Notes: generated from the letters alone by a model not told the origin. A stretch of 64,000 bases of DNA from an uncultured Maribacter sp. (GCA_947498505.1 CANMKG010000010.1:1-64000), one strand, 5' to 3'. Positions 47,183-56,598 are shown, counted from the stretch's first letter. Program-made: numbers and translations.

Positions 47183-47851
47183 ATGAGTGATTATTATTAC
47201 ACAAAAAAAGAGCAGCCTCAGCGTATAGGTTTTCCTAAACTCAAAATTTGTGGTATGAATCATAATATCTCAGAAGTAGCCAGTTTAAAACCAGACTACC
47301 TTGGGTTTATATTTTGGAAACCTTCAAAAAGGTGTTTTAATACGCAAATGCCACAACTACCCCACAGCATTAAAAAAGTAGGCGTCTTTGTAAACGAAAC
47401 CATTGATGAGATTATAAACAAGGTAAAAAAGTACAGCTTACTTGGAATACAATTACACGGTAGCGAAAGCCCTGAGTTTTGTAAAGAACTCAAAGAAAAA
47501 GCTAAAGGTGTTAAAATCATAAAAGTATTTTCCATTAAAAATCAATTCAATTTTGATGTTTTAAAGGAATTTGAAAATGTTTGCGATTTCTATTTGTTTG
47601 ACACCAAAGGAGAATTACCCGGAGGAAATGGTTACACCTTCGACTGGAGTGTTTTAGAAAATTATCCTTTTACCAAACCCTTTTTTTTAAGTGGAGGAAT
47701 TGGATTAGAAGAAGCGGATAAAATAATAGCTTTTTTACAAACCGAAGCTTCTAAATATTGCTATGCGTTAGATGTGAATAGTAAGTTTGAAATAGAACCT
47801 GGATTAAAAAGTATAGAAAAATTAAAGCAATTTATTGCAAAAGTAAAGTAG
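47183..47851 (+). CDS. trpF: Phosphoribosylanthranilate isomerase
   Basis: 222 residues with LKICGMN (catalytic Cys) at about 24, DYLGFIFWKPSKR, GIQLHGSES, and the phosphate-binding LSGGIGLEEAD, plus the catalytic Asp in ALDVNSKFEIEPG. The N-terminus has about 20 residues more than most homologues (MSDYYYTKKEQPQRIGFP) before the first strand. It isomerises PRA to CdRP between TrpD and TrpC. It starts 12 bp after trpC. Confidence 0.95.
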   Translation: MSDYYYTKKEQPQRIGFPKLKICGMNHNISEVASLKPDYLGFIFWKPSKRCFNTQMPQLPHSIKKVGVFVNETIDEIINKVKKYSLLGIQLHGSESPEFCKELKEKAKGVKIIKVFSIKNQFNFDVLKEFENVCDFYLFDTKGELPGGNGYTFDWSVLENYPFTKPFFLSGGIGLEEADKIIAFLQTEASKYCYALDVNSKFEIEPGLKSIEKLKQFIAKVK

Positions 47852-47909
47852 CAAAAAATAAGCGTCGAAAACATTAGGCTTTTAACATTCGATATAAAGA
47901 ATTAAGAAT

Positions 47910-49091
47910 ATGAATTATAACGTTGACGAAAAAGGGTATTATGGCGATTTTGGAGGAGCTTTTATCCCTGAAATGCTTTATCCCAACGTAGAAAATCTCA
48001 GACAACAATACCTTAAAATAATGGCTGAACCTTCTTTTAAAGAAGAGTTTGACCAATTATTAAAAGATTACGTTGGCAGACCCTCCCCATTGTATTTCGC
48101 AAAGCGATTATCAAAAAAGTACAACACTAAAGTCTATTTAAAAAGAGAAGATTTAAACCATACTGGAGCGCATAAAGTAAATAACACCATTGGGCAAATA
48201 TTAATGGCAAAGCGTCTTGGCAAAAAGCGTATTATTGCCGAAACAGGAGCAGGTCAACACGGAGTTGCAACAGCAACGGTTTGCGCTTTAATGGGGATTG
48301 AATGTATTGTATATATGGGTGAGATAGATATTGCTCGTCAAGCACCAAACGTTGCCCGAATGAAAATGTTAGGCGCAGAGGTAAAACCTGCAATGTCCGG
48401 GAGTAGAACCCTAAAAGATGCTACTAACGAAGCTATTCGCGATTGGATTAATAACCCAGTAGATACCCATTACATTATTGGTTCGGCTATTGGTCCTCAC
48501 CCCTATCCAGATATGGTGACTCGTTTTCAGTCAGTTATTTCTGAAGAAATTAAATGGCAACTAAAAGAAAAAGAAGGTCGTGAAAATCCTGATTATGTAA
48601 TTGCTTGTATTGGTGGTGGCAGTAATGCCGCAGGTACTTATTACCATTATTTACATGAAGAAGATGTTAACATTATTGCGGTCGAAGCTGCTGGATTAGG
48701 AATTGATTCTGGTGAAAGTGCTGCAACCTCTGCCTTAGGCAAAGAAGGTGTTATACACGGATGCAAAACCTTATTAATGCAAACCAAAGATGGTCAAATT
48801 ACAGAGCCATATTCAATCTCTGCTGGTTTAGATTATCCTGGTGTTGGTCCAATGCATGCGCATTTACATAAAACAGGAAGGGCAGAATTTGTTTCCGCAA
48901 CTGATGATGAAGCCATGCAAGCTGGATTAGAACTTACCAAATTAGAAGGTATTATTCCTGCTATTGAAAGTAGTCATGCACTTGCCGTTTTTAAACACAA
49001 ATCCTTTAAACCAGATGATGTGGTTGTAATTAGCCTATCAGGTCGTGGTGATAAAGATTTAGATAATTATATAAAATATTTTAAGCTTTAA
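47910..49091 (+). CDS. trpB: Tryptophan synthase beta chain
   Basis: 393 residues, TrpB1 type. The PLP-binding Lys sits in LNHTGAHKVNNTIGQ, and GGGSNAAGTYYHYL binds the phosphate of PLP. GAGQHGVATATVCALMGI is the activating loop. It condenses indole with serine. It starts 58 bp after trpF, the largest gap within the operon, and is followed by trpA after 6 bp. Confidence 0.97.
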   Translation: MNYNVDEKGYYGDFGGAFIPEMLYPNVENLRQQYLKIMAEPSFKEEFDQLLKDYVGRPSPLYFAKRLSKKYNTKVYLKREDLNHTGAHKVNNTIGQILMAKRLGKKRIIAETGAGQHGVATATVCALMGIECIVYMGEIDIARQAPNVARMKMLGAEVKPAMSGSRTLKDATNEAIRDWINNPVDTHYIIGSAIGPHPYPDMVTRFQSVISEEIKWQLKEKEGRENPDYVIACIGGGSNAAGTYYHYLHEEDVNIIAVEAAGLGIDSGESAATSALGKEGVIHGCKTLLMQTKDGQITEPYSISAGLDYPGVGPMHAHLHKTGRAEFVSATDDEAMQAGLELTKLEGIIPAIESSHALAVFKHKSFKPDDVVVISLSGRGDKDLDNYIKYFKL

Positions 49092-49097
49092 AATATT

Positions 49098-49859
49098 ATG
49101 AACAGAATTCAACAAAAGCTACAAGAGGACAAAAAATTACTCTCTATATATTTTAGTGCGGGCTTTCCTTCACTTAATGATACCGTATCAATTATTCAAG
49201 ATTTAGAAAAAAATGGCGTTGATTTTATTGAGATTGGACTCCCCTTTTCTGATCCTTTAGCTGACGGTCCTACAATTCAGGAAAGCTCTACAATTGCATT
49301 AAAAAATGGTATGACTACTGAAATTCTTTTTAATCAATTAAAAGATATCAGAAAATCAGTAAACATTCCACTTATAATCATGGGATATTTTAATCCCATG
49401 CTACAATATGGTGTTGAAGCTTTTTGCACTAAATGCAAAGAGATTGGTATTGACGGGTTAATCATTCCGGACCTTCCTTTAGATGTTTATGAAAGAGAAT
49501 ACAAAGCAATTTTTGAAAAGCATGGTTTACTTAATATCTTTTTAATTACCCCACAGACGGGTGATGAACGTATACAACAAATTGATGCTGCCTCAAACGG
49601 ATTTATCTATATGGTAAGTTCTGCAGGTGTAACTGGATCACAATCTGGTTTTGGTAACACTCAGGAAGACTATTTTAATAGAATTGCCAAAATGAATTTG
49701 AACAACCCTCAAATTGTTGGTTTTGGAATTAAGGATAAAGAAACATTTAATCAGGCTACAAAAACAGCAAAAGGTGCTATTATTGGATCTGCATTTATCA
49801 AACATTTAAATACTAATGGTGTAAATGAGATTGCGAGTTTTGTAAAAGCTATCAAGTAA
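49098..49859 (+). CDS. trpA: Tryptophan synthase alpha chain
   Basis: 253 residues. The catalytic Glu in FIEIGLPFSDPLADGPTIQ, PDLPLDVYEREY, and GFIYMVSSAGVTGSQ (loop) are conserved. It cleaves indole-3-glycerol phosphate and channels indole to TrpB, encoded 6 bp upstream. Last biosynthetic gene of the operon; a short membrane gene starts 5 bp after its stop. Confidence 0.97.
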   Translation: MNRIQQKLQEDKKLLSIYFSAGFPSLNDTVSIIQDLEKNGVDFIEIGLPFSDPLADGPTIQESSTIALKNGMTTEILFNQLKDIRKSVNIPLIIMGYFNPMLQYGVEAFCTKCKEIGIDGLIIPDLPLDVYEREYKAIFEKHGLLNIFLITPQTGDERIQQIDAASNGFIYMVSSAGVTGSQSGFGNTQEDYFNRIAKMNLNNPQIVGFGIKDKETFNQATKTAKGAIIGSAFIKHLNTNGVNEIASFVKAIK

Positions 49860-49864
49860 TTCTT

Positions 49865-50089
49865 GTGCAATTTATAAATAACTGGAAACTAATAATATTG
49901 CTATGCCTAGTTTTAGGCATGGCACCTTTTTTTCCGGAACCACATCTGTTTGGAAAAATAAAATGGATAGCAGGTGGTGCTGTTGGTATGGGTGGCAAAG
50001 ATTGGTTTGATGTGCTACTCCACGGTTTCCCATTTGTATTATTAATTCGGTTAGTTATTTTAAAGTTAATACTACGCTTCAAAAAATAG
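49865..50089 (+). CDS. Small conserved membrane protein
   Basis: 74 residues from the TTG/ATG region at 49865 with two hydrophobic spans (about 8-22 and 50-68) joined by a polar loop (FPEPHLFGKIKWIAGGAVGMGGKDWFDVLLHG). Homologues of this length and pattern (LAPF-PEPH, DWFDxLLHG) are widespread and sometimes labelled as RND-related, without known function. It is 5 bp after trpA and may be carried on the trp message. The start codon is uncertain. Confidence 0.65.
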   Translation: MQFINNWKLIILLCLVLGMAPFFPEPHLFGKIKWIAGGAVGMGGKDWFDVLLHGFPFVLLIRLVILKLILRFKK

Positions 50090-50129
50090 AAATGATTACA
50101 TTTATGTGTTGAATATTTCAGAACACAAA

Positions 50130-51623
50130 ATGAGAAAAATAGCACTTCTATTACTTATACTTATTACCAATACTGTGGTTGCTCAAAACAAAGAGCAACT
50201 CCAAACCAAAGTCCGCCAAAGCGTTGCCGAACTCAAAGAGTTTATCGCCATACCTAATGATGCTTTAGACCATGCTGATATTAATAGAAACCTAACTTGG
50301 CTTACACAAAAGTTTAATGCTAGAGGTTTTAACTCTACCATACTACCTACTTCAGGAGAATCGCTTTTTTTTGCTGCGCTTCCTATGGAAGACAATAAAC
50401 CAACCATATTATTTTATATGCATTTTGATGGCCAATCCGTTGACCCATCTAAATGGGATCAACCCAACCCCTATGAAGTAGTTTTAAAATCTAAAAAAAA
50501 TGATACTTGGGAAACCCTTCCTATTGACACGCTTAATGCTAATTTAAATTATGATTTTAGACTTTTTGGGCGATCAACTTCCGATGATAAAGGCCCTATT
50601 GTAATGCTTTTAAATACCATTGACCTGCTACAACAAAACAAAGTTGATATTCCTTTTAATGTTAAAGTAATTTTAGATTCTGAAGAGGAAAAAGGTAGTA
50701 AGCCTTTACCCAAAGCTGTTAAAGAATATAGCGAACTGTTACAGTCCGATTTTCTAATAATTAATGACGGCCCTGTTCACATTACCGAAAAACCAACCAT
50801 TGTTTATGGTTGTCGTGGAATTACCACTCTTACCTTAACCACTTATGGTCCAATAAAACCTCAACATAGTGGACATTACGGAAATTATGCTCCAAATCCT
50901 GGTTTTCAGCTAGCTGAAGTTTTAGCAAGTATGAAAGACCATGAAGGAAAAGTAACCATTGACGGTTATTATGACGGAATAACTTTTGATGAAAATACAC
51001 TAAACGTTTTAAAAAGTGTTCCTGATGATTTTGATGTAATTAATAATAACCTTGCTATAAAAAGCCCAGAAAAGGTAGGTAGCTTTTATCAAGAAGCACT
51101 ACAATACCCATCGTTAAATGTTAGAGGATTACACTCTGGTTGGGTTGGAAAAAAAGCGAGAACCATTGTTCCTGAAAGTGCTACAGCTGAAATTGATATT
51201 AGATTGGTACCCGAAACTGATGGAACTCATTTAAAAAACTTGGTAAAAAAGCATATCGAAAAACAAGGTTTTTACATCACAGATGAAGAACCCGACAAAA
51301 AAACAAGAATGGCGCATAACAAAGTTATTCTGGTTAAAGAAGGTTCTGTTACTGATGCTTTTAGGACTAATTTAGATAACCCTTACGGCAATTTTTTAGT
51401 AAAAACATTAACAAATACATTTAGCCAAAATCCTGTTCAAATAAGAACAATGGGGGGCACCGTACCTATTGCACCATTTATTAACCAATTAAAAATTCCT
51501 GCTTTTATAGTTCCAATGGTTAACCCAGATAATAACCAACACAGCCCCAATGAGAACATAAAAATTGGACAAATAGCTTACGGAATCCAAGTATTTTATA
51601 GCATTTTAAGTAACCCTATGTAA
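50130..51623 (+). CDS. Secreted M20-family metallopeptidase
   Basis: 497 residues from ATG 50130, which gives a good signal peptide (MRKIALLLLILITNTVVAQ); the frame from 50106 would mask it. M20 motifs: ligand His in FYMHFDGQSVD, GRSTSDDKGPIVMLL with the bridging Asp, catalytic Glu pair in LDSEEEKGS, and TMGGTVPIAPF near the end. Zn-dependent exopeptidase acting in the periplasm or outside. It precedes a DinB gene by 10 bp and follows the trp region on the same strand. Confidence 0.9.
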   Translation: MRKIALLLLILITNTVVAQNKEQLQTKVRQSVAELKEFIAIPNDALDHADINRNLTWLTQKFNARGFNSTILPTSGESLFFAALPMEDNKPTILFYMHFDGQSVDPSKWDQPNPYEVVLKSKKNDTWETLPIDTLNANLNYDFRLFGRSTSDDKGPIVMLLNTIDLLQQNKVDIPFNVKVILDSEEEKGSKPLPKAVKEYSELLQSDFLIINDGPVHITEKPTIVYGCRGITTLTLTTYGPIKPQHSGHYGNYAPNPGFQLAEVLASMKDHEGKVTIDGYYDGITFDENTLNVLKSVPDDFDVINNNLAIKSPEKVGSFYQEALQYPSLNVRGLHSGWVGKKARTIVPESATAEIDIRLVPETDGTHLKNLVKKHIEKQGFYITDEEPDKKTRMAHNKVILVKEGSVTDAFRTNLDNPYGNFLVKTLTNTFSQNPVQIRTMGGTVPIAPFINQLKIPAFIVPMVNPDNNQHSPNENIKIGQIAYGIQVFYSILSNPM

Positions 51624-51633
51624 TTACTAAACA

Positions 51634-52161
51634 ATGACTGCAATTGAAATATTAAGTAAACAAACCAAAGATGCTTATGATTGGGTAAACAAATTGGTTA
51701 CTAATATCCCAGAAACTAGTTGGAACACTACTACAGATGTTTTAGAATCTAATATAAGTTGGCAAGTAGGGCATTTAGTAATTAGCATGTATTATCACTC
51801 CATATTGGTTATTAACGGACATGATAAAGACGTTTTTGACGAAGTTCCGCTTAAACAATATTCAGAGTTATACGCATATGGTAGTGCTCCAAAAAATTCA
51901 GCCAGTAAAGCTACGGCATCAGACTTATTGAATCATTTGAATATTGTCATGGAAAAATCACTCAAAAGCATTAACAGTGTAACCGTAGCGCAACTTCAAG
52001 AAAAACTGGTTCCAGGTAAAGTAGAACATCCTGTTGCTAAAACTAAATTTGAGGCAATAGATTGGAATGTAAAACATGTAATGTGGCACTGTGGGCAAAT
52101 TGCTACTTTAAAACGCATCGTAGATAAACCCCATAATTTTTTACTTAAAAAAACGGAATAA
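51634..52161 (+). CDS. DinB family protein
   Basis: 175 residues, four-helix DinB/YfiT-like fold: metal-binding His candidates in SWQVGHLVISMYYH and the C-terminal VMWHCGQIATLKRI. The family includes thiol S-transferases and many proteins of unknown role. It starts 10 bp after the M20 peptidase, so the two probably share an mRNA. Confidence 0.87.
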   Translation: MTAIEILSKQTKDAYDWVNKLVTNIPETSWNTTTDVLESNISWQVGHLVISMYYHSILVINGHDKDVFDEVPLKQYSELYAYGSAPKNSASKATASDLLNHLNIVMEKSLKSINSVTVAQLQEKLVPGKVEHPVAKTKFEAIDWNVKHVMWHCGQIATLKRIVDKPHNFLLKKTE

Positions 52162-52210
52162 AATTGTATCATATATAAACAAATTCATCAATCATTAAAT
52201 CAATCAAAAC

Positions 52211-52849
52211 ATGAGAAAAGCAATCTTTTTAGTAAGTACACTATGTGTAACATTAACTTCCTTTGGACAAACCATTAACTTAAAAGAGCAACTAAAATCA
52301 AATCATATAACGGTTGTAAATCGCGAAATTGCAGCTTACGAAACTAATGCAATTGAGCTAGATGCTCGTGAAGGAGACGGACTTGCAATTTTAAAGGAAA
52401 CTTCGTTTAAAACAGGCTCAGCCACCATTGAAATAAAAGGAGAAAACAACCCTGGTAAAAGTTTTGTTGGACTAGCTTTTAATATTCAAAACGATTCTAC
52501 CTATGAAGCTGTGTATTTTAGACCTTTTAACTTTGTAGCGGAACAACCCAATCGCAGAAGTCACATGGTGCAATACATACACCACCCTACATATACATGG
52601 CACAAATTACGAAACGAAAGAACTGGTGAGTTTGAAGCCGAATTAAAAACACCTCCACAACCCGATAACTGGTTTAAAGCCACAATTGCCGTAACGGACA
52701 CTAAAGTATTGGTTTATTTAAATGATGAAGAAGCCCCTTTTTTAGAAGTAGAAAGATTAACAAAAACTACCTCCGATAAAATTGGATTATGGACAGGATT
52801 TGGATCTTCTGGAAGATTCAAAAATTTAGTGTTGTCTGCAAAGCAATAG
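52211..52849 (+). CDS. Secreted LamG-like / DUF1080-like protein
   Basis: 212 residues with a signal peptide (LCVTLTSFGQ). The beta-sandwich pattern is that of laminin-G-like or DUF1080 domains: FKTGSATIEIKGENNPGKSFVGLAFNIQNDSTYEAVYFRPFNF, WHKLRNERTGEFEAEL, KVLVYLNDEEAPFLEVERL, KIGLWTGFGSSGRFKNLVLS. A role in carbohydrate binding is likely by fold, but no enzyme is attached. It is preceded by a 50-bp gap with its own short leader. Confidence 0.78.
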   Translation: MRKAIFLVSTLCVTLTSFGQTINLKEQLKSNHITVVNREIAAYETNAIELDAREGDGLAILKETSFKTGSATIEIKGENNPGKSFVGLAFNIQNDSTYEAVYFRPFNFVAEQPNRRSHMVQYIHHPTYTWHKLRNERTGEFEAELKTPPQPDNWFKATIAVTDTKVLVYLNDEEAPFLEVERLTKTTSDKIGLWTGFGSSGRFKNLVLSAKQ

Positions 52850-52886
52850 TACCATCATTTTAACAGGTTTTACAACCCTAAAAAGC

Positions 52887-53189
52887 ATGATTTACATTAC
52901 TCAGCTAATTTTTATTAAAAAAGGAAAAGAAGTTGTTTTTAATAAGTTCGAAGCACTGGCTATTCCTATTATTAGTGATTACAACGGCAAACTAATTTAC
53001 CGTTTAAGACTCACGCAAGATAATTACATTACTAGTGAAGAAGAGTTGCCTTATGAAATTCATTTTGTTTCGTTTGGTTCAGAGCAAGACTTTGTAAATT
53101 TTTCTAATGACGAACGCAGAAAATCCTTTTTACATCTTAAAAATGACGCTATAAAATCATCTTTTTTGGTAAAGGGTGTTAAGTTGTAG
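52887..53189 (+). CDS. DUF1330-like small protein
   Basis: 100 residues with a dimeric alpha-beta barrel pattern (MIYITQLIFIKKGKEVVFNKFEALAIPIISDYNGKLIYRLR; ELPYEIHFVSFGSEQDFVNFSNDERRKSFLHLK). The resemblance to DUF1330 or EthD-type proteins is by pattern; no active site is assigned. It is on the same strand 38 bp after the LamG-like gene, and convergent with the Dus gene 12 bp away. Confidence 0.7.
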   Translation: MIYITQLIFIKKGKEVVFNKFEALAIPIISDYNGKLIYRLRLTQDNYITSEEELPYEIHFVSFGSEQDFVNFSNDERRKSFLHLKNDAIKSSFLVKGVKL

Positions 53190-53201
53190 ATGATATAAGT
53201 A

Positions 53202-54158
53202 CTATCTATTATTTTTTTGAGCTGCAATTATTTCTTCAACGGCATTCCTATATTTATAAGGGTTTCCTGCTTTTTTAATTGCCTTAAATACTTTTTGAGG
53301 ATTGTGTGTAGACTTTGAAAAAAACTCCCAAAAGCCCTGCATTTTCATTTTTATAGGTGTTGGCCCAGAAAGTTTAGCATCGTACTGACTATAAATAGTA
53401 TCATGAAATTCTTTAAAAATATCCCAGCGATTAGCAGGGTACACCGTAGTATCTGCTTTTATCATACTCGGTAAAAATGGGTCAGCAATGAGCCCTCTAC
53501 CAATCATAAAATGGGTAATTGATGGGAAACGTTCTCGAAGCGCCTTAAACGCTGCTACAGTAGTAATATCACCGTTATAATATAAGGTATGTTTTGCTAC
53601 ATCTATACATTTTTGAAATGCATCTAAATCTACACCACCTTTGTACAATTGTTTCCCCAAACGAGCATGTATTGCCACGTTTTTAAGCGGATACTTATCT
53701 AATACCGCAAAAGCATCTAGAATTTCATTGCTATTCTCATATCCTAAACGCATTTTCATAGAAATGGTAACATTGGTTTCGGTATGTGCACGGTCTAAAA
53801 TATGATCTATTTTTTCCGTATTACAAATAAGTCCAGAGCCCATACCGCTTTTTGTCACCATAGGGTACGGACAACCCAAATTCCAATTAAGCTCTGTATA
53901 TCCTAAAGATTGAATGTACTTTATAGTATGCAAAAATTCATCAGCACTGGCGGTCATCACCTGCGGTATAACTTCTAAACTAGTATTTATTTCAGGATTT
54001 AAATCGCGTTGATATGATCCCTTTATCACCATTTTTTTATTGTACCGTATATAAGGCGCGTAATAGGTATCTATTCCACCAAAAAAATGCTGCTGCGCAT
54101 TACGAAAAATATAATCGGTAAAACCTTGTAAAGGAGAGGATAATAATTGGTACGACAT
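53202..54158 (-). CDS. tRNA-dihydrouridine synthase
   Basis: 318 residues of the Dus flavoprotein family: SSPLQGFTDYIFRNAQ at the FMN site, ELNWNLGCPYPMVTKSGMGSGL with the catalytic Cys, SMKMRLGY, AIHARLGKQLYKG, YYNGDI and FMIGRGLIADPFL. It reduces uridines in tRNA with NADPH. The CPYPMVTKSGMGSGL form is the DusC-like subgroup; substrate position is not decidable here. Isolated gene. Confidence 0.92.
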   Translation of the reverse strand: MSYQLLSSPLQGFTDYIFRNAQQHFFGGIDTYYAPYIRYNKKMVIKGSYQRDLNPEINTSLEVIPQVMTASADEFLHTIKYIQSLGYTELNWNLGCPYPMVTKSGMGSGLICNTEKIDHILDRAHTETNVTISMKMRLGYENSNEILDAFAVLDKYPLKNVAIHARLGKQLYKGGVDLDAFQKCIDVAKHTLYYNGDITTVAAFKALRERFPSITHFMIGRGLIADPFLPSMIKADTTVYPANRWDIFKEFHDTIYSQYDAKLSGPTPIKMKMQGFWEFFSKSTHNPQKVFKAIKKAGNPYKYRNAVEEIIAAQKNNR

Positions 54159-54253
54159 TCATGCTTTTTAAAGCGGTAAAGATAATGGAATATGTTGTTT
54201 TTCAGGTCTGTGAATTTCGTTTAACCTTGGTTAAACAATATTCCGCATAAACC

Positions 54254-54868
54254 TTAATACTCAAATTCTAGTATTTTTTTAAGTTTTAATAAATCTAGCC
54301 TATTAGGATATCTACGTATTAGTTTTTCGAGCAATTTCTTTGCCTTTTTACAATCTTCGAATTCACTTTCGCACCTATAGCAATACGCCATTGCAAGACG
54401 ATAATTAGCATCATATTCCTTTGGAAAAAGTGTAAGTGCCTCTTTATACTGAAAAATTGCATTATGCCATTTTTTTTTGCTCAACCACAAATCTCCGTCT
54501 GCAATCAAATCCAAATATTCCTTTTTATCTTTTTCTAATTGAATGCTGTCGGTGGTTTCTTCTGCCATTTTATTGGCTTTAAAATCATGGTAAATTGGGA
54601 ATCCTATAATAAAAAAGCAAGCTATAAAAAGTCCTATATAAATATAACTTCTTTTTTTACGCTCTCTTATAACTTTTACTCGAATTTCAGAAAGCTGTTT
54701 TTTAGTCGCTTTTTTAAAATTTACTTCTCCGTCAGCTGCCTTTAAATATTCCTTTTTTAAATTTAAAAAAGACCTGTCTTTGAGAAACATTCTATTACGT
54801 CTTAACAACTTTTTATTGTTCTTAAGACTATTAATCATTCCTTGAATACTTCCTCCTCCGCCCACCAA
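54254..54868 (-). CDS. Membrane protein with C-terminal TPR repeats
   Basis: 204 residues as read from TTG 54868; GTG at 54865 would give nearly the same protein (GGGGSIQGMINSLKNN start, which is a recognisable flavobacterial N-terminus). A cytoplasmic basic region, one span at about 75-95, and TPR-like helices at about 118-200 (AIFQYKEALTLFPKEYDANYRLAMAYC). The TPR part would bind another protein. It lies 94 bp downstream of the kinase-like gene and could belong to the same signalling system, but no overlap links them. Confidence 0.6.
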   Translation of the reverse strand: MVGGGGSIQGMINSLKNNKKLLRRNRMFLKDRSFLNLKKEYLKAADGEVNFKKATKKQLSEIRVKVIRERKKRSYIYIGLFIACFFIIGFPIYHDFKANKMAEETTDSIQLEKDKKEYLDLIADGDLWLSKKKWHNAIFQYKEALTLFPKEYDANYRLAMAYCYRCESEFEDCKKAKKLLEKLIRRYPNRLDLLKLKKILEFEY

Positions 54869-54962
54869 ATTATATACTGATTTTTTTCAATTATTAAAGT
54901 TTTTCATTTATAATAAATAAGAGCTCAACACTTAAAATGCAATTCATAACATTTTTTATAAA

Positions 54963-56024
54963 CTATATACTGATGGGATTGCTTTTATTTAACTTTATAT
55001 CGAAAATATTTTTAGCAAAATCAACTCCTTCACAAGTATCAATATCATTCCCACATATAACGTTAAATTCTCCTTCATTTAATTCAATCATCTGTTTTAT
55101 TCTCCACATCCCTATGCCATCTCCATTTTTACCTAACTTTTTAGCAGAACTTCCAGATATTCCCTCTACAAAAATCCTATCTCTTTCGTTCTCATGTATA
55201 TAAAGACTCATCATTTCAATAGACATAGTCACAGAATCAAAATCCTCATTAAAGTCCACATAAATTACTGTACCTGGTTTTGAGTATTTTGCTGAATTTT
55301 CAAAAAGATGATACAACGCAACTTGAATAGTTTCATAATCTATAGAAACTTTACCATAAAAATCTGAAACTTGAACATAGATATTTTTTGATGTAAAATC
55401 ACCAAAGAAAGTATGCAAAACATTAAGCACCACCACTCTAAATGGATACTTCACAAACTCTAAATCAGCACTGTCATCTCTATCAAGTTTCTTGTATATG
55501 GAAAATTCTGACTTCATATGGATGTTATGTTTCGCAATACGTAAAAACATCATGGCAGCCTTTCTTTTTTTTGAAAACAATTCTTTCTCTATATAATCAA
55601 TTTGAGTTCTCCAGTTTTCCGAAAGAACTTCCTGCGGAATTAAATTATATATCTCTTGAATATTGTGGGCATTTATTGAAGTTAAATTATGAACTAAACG
55701 ATTCACTTTTTGTTGCTCCGTCTTTTTTACTTCGCTAATAATTTGATCTCTAGGTATAACTAAATCATAATAAGCGTACGAAAGTGCCTCTAGTTTATCC
55801 CTAAACAGTTTTGTGGTCTTTGTATTACCACAACATAAAAAAGTAGTTCCCTTTTTATTTATGATTTTACCCTGTCTTCTGTTTTTTACCAAGTATAAAG
55901 GACATTTAGATGATAATTTTCCATTCGTCTCACAAGAATTATAACAATTTTCACAATCGCTTTTTAAATTATTAGATATAACATTACCATTATTATCAAT
56001 GATTTTAAAATGATTAATCATCAA
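54963..56024 (-). CDS. Cys-rich histidine-kinase-like protein
   Basis: 353 residues. The N-terminus has Cys24-x2-Cys27-x3-Cys31-x9-Cys41-Pro and a Cys64-Cys65 pair, a pattern that could bind a metal or Fe-S cluster. A coiled-coil-like DHp region carries a candidate phospho-His, His112, in RLVHNLTS, and a second helix (RIAKHNIHMKSEFSIYKK). The HATPase domain follows with the N box ALYHLFENSAKYS (about 236-248), and the G box NGDGIGMWRIKQMI (about 300-313). No membrane span. It overlaps the downstream-partner receiver gene by 11 bp (56014-56024), so the two are a matched pair. I infer a redox- or metal-sensing kinase; the signal is unknown. Confidence 0.72.
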   Translation of the reverse strand: MMINHFKIIDNNGNVISNNLKSDCENCYNSCETNGKLSSKCPLYLVKNRRQGKIINKKGTTFLCCGNTKTTKLFRDKLEALSYAYYDLVIPRDQIISEVKKTEQQKVNRLVHNLTSINAHNIQEIYNLIPQEVLSENWRTQIDYIEKELFSKKRKAAMMFLRIAKHNIHMKSEFSIYKKLDRDDSADLEFVKYPFRVVVLNVLHTFFGDFTSKNIYVQVSDFYGKVSIDYETIQVALYHLFENSAKYSKPGTVIYVDFNEDFDSVTMSIEMMSLYIHENERDRIFVEGISGSSAKKLGKNGDGIGMWRIKQMIELNEGEFNVICGNDIDTCEGVDFAKNIFDIKLNKSNPISI

Positions 56025-56598
56025 ACAAGCCTTCTATTAAATTACTAAATTGAAAAGGTTCTGCATCCTTGGATAAACAGCCATCAACTTCTCTTAAAGC
56101 CTTATGAAACCTATCTCCTTTTGTATCAGCAGAATATATTATTATTTTTTTGTCAATGTATTTTTTCTTAAGAGCAGAAGCCAACCCTAGACCTTCATCT
56201 TTAAAAAGTGTAGAACCAACACCATTAATATCTACAAAAATTATATCTGATTCTTGCACTTTTAAATCATCAAGGTTAATAACATCCTTTATTGACTTTG
56301 TACTTTTCCATCCCTGCTTTTTAAGTATTGAAACTATATGAAAATCGTTATGATTATCATCTATAAACAATATCTTTATAGTCTCCTTAAGTCTATTTTT
56401 TTTTCTCTCAAAAGATTCAACTTTGTTTACTTTTTCATGTGAAGAATTTATATTGTTATGGATAGTTATCTTTCCTGTATTAGTAGAAATAGTTCGTTTA
56501 GATTTTTTCTTTTTCCTATCATTCAAAAAATAAGATAATAATATCCCAACAACTACCGCTCCGACACCACTAAAAATCCATTCGTAATATCCTGTCAT
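56014..56598 (-). CDS. Membrane-anchored receiver-domain protein (partner of the Cys-rich kinase)
   Basis: 194 residues. A single N-terminal span (about 6-24) is followed by a basic linker and a receiver domain from about 75: acidic pair Asp80-Asp81 (FIDDN), phospho-acceptor Asp123 (IIFVDING), Ser156 (IIIYSAD), Lys177 (LSKDAEPF). All key receiver residues are present, but there is no DNA-binding or enzymatic output domain. It is translated just before and overlapping the kinase-like gene. The pair may act at the membrane, with the receiver as a phospho-switched docking site. Confidence 0.75.
   Translation of the reverse strand: MTGYYEWIFSGVGAVVVGILLSYFLNDRKKKKSKRTISTNTGKITIHNNINSSHEKVNKVESFERKKNRLKETIKILFIDDNHNDFHIVSILKKQGWKSTKSIKDVINLDDLKVQESDIIFVDINGVGSTLFKDEGLGLASALKKKYIDKKIIIYSADTKGDRFHKALREVDGCLSKDAEPFQFSNLIEGLFDD

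Noticed and set aside
47852-47909. Weak inverted repeat between trpF and trpB as a possible internal terminator
   Set aside because: Only five base pairs (TCGAA/TTCGA) with a large loop and no T run.
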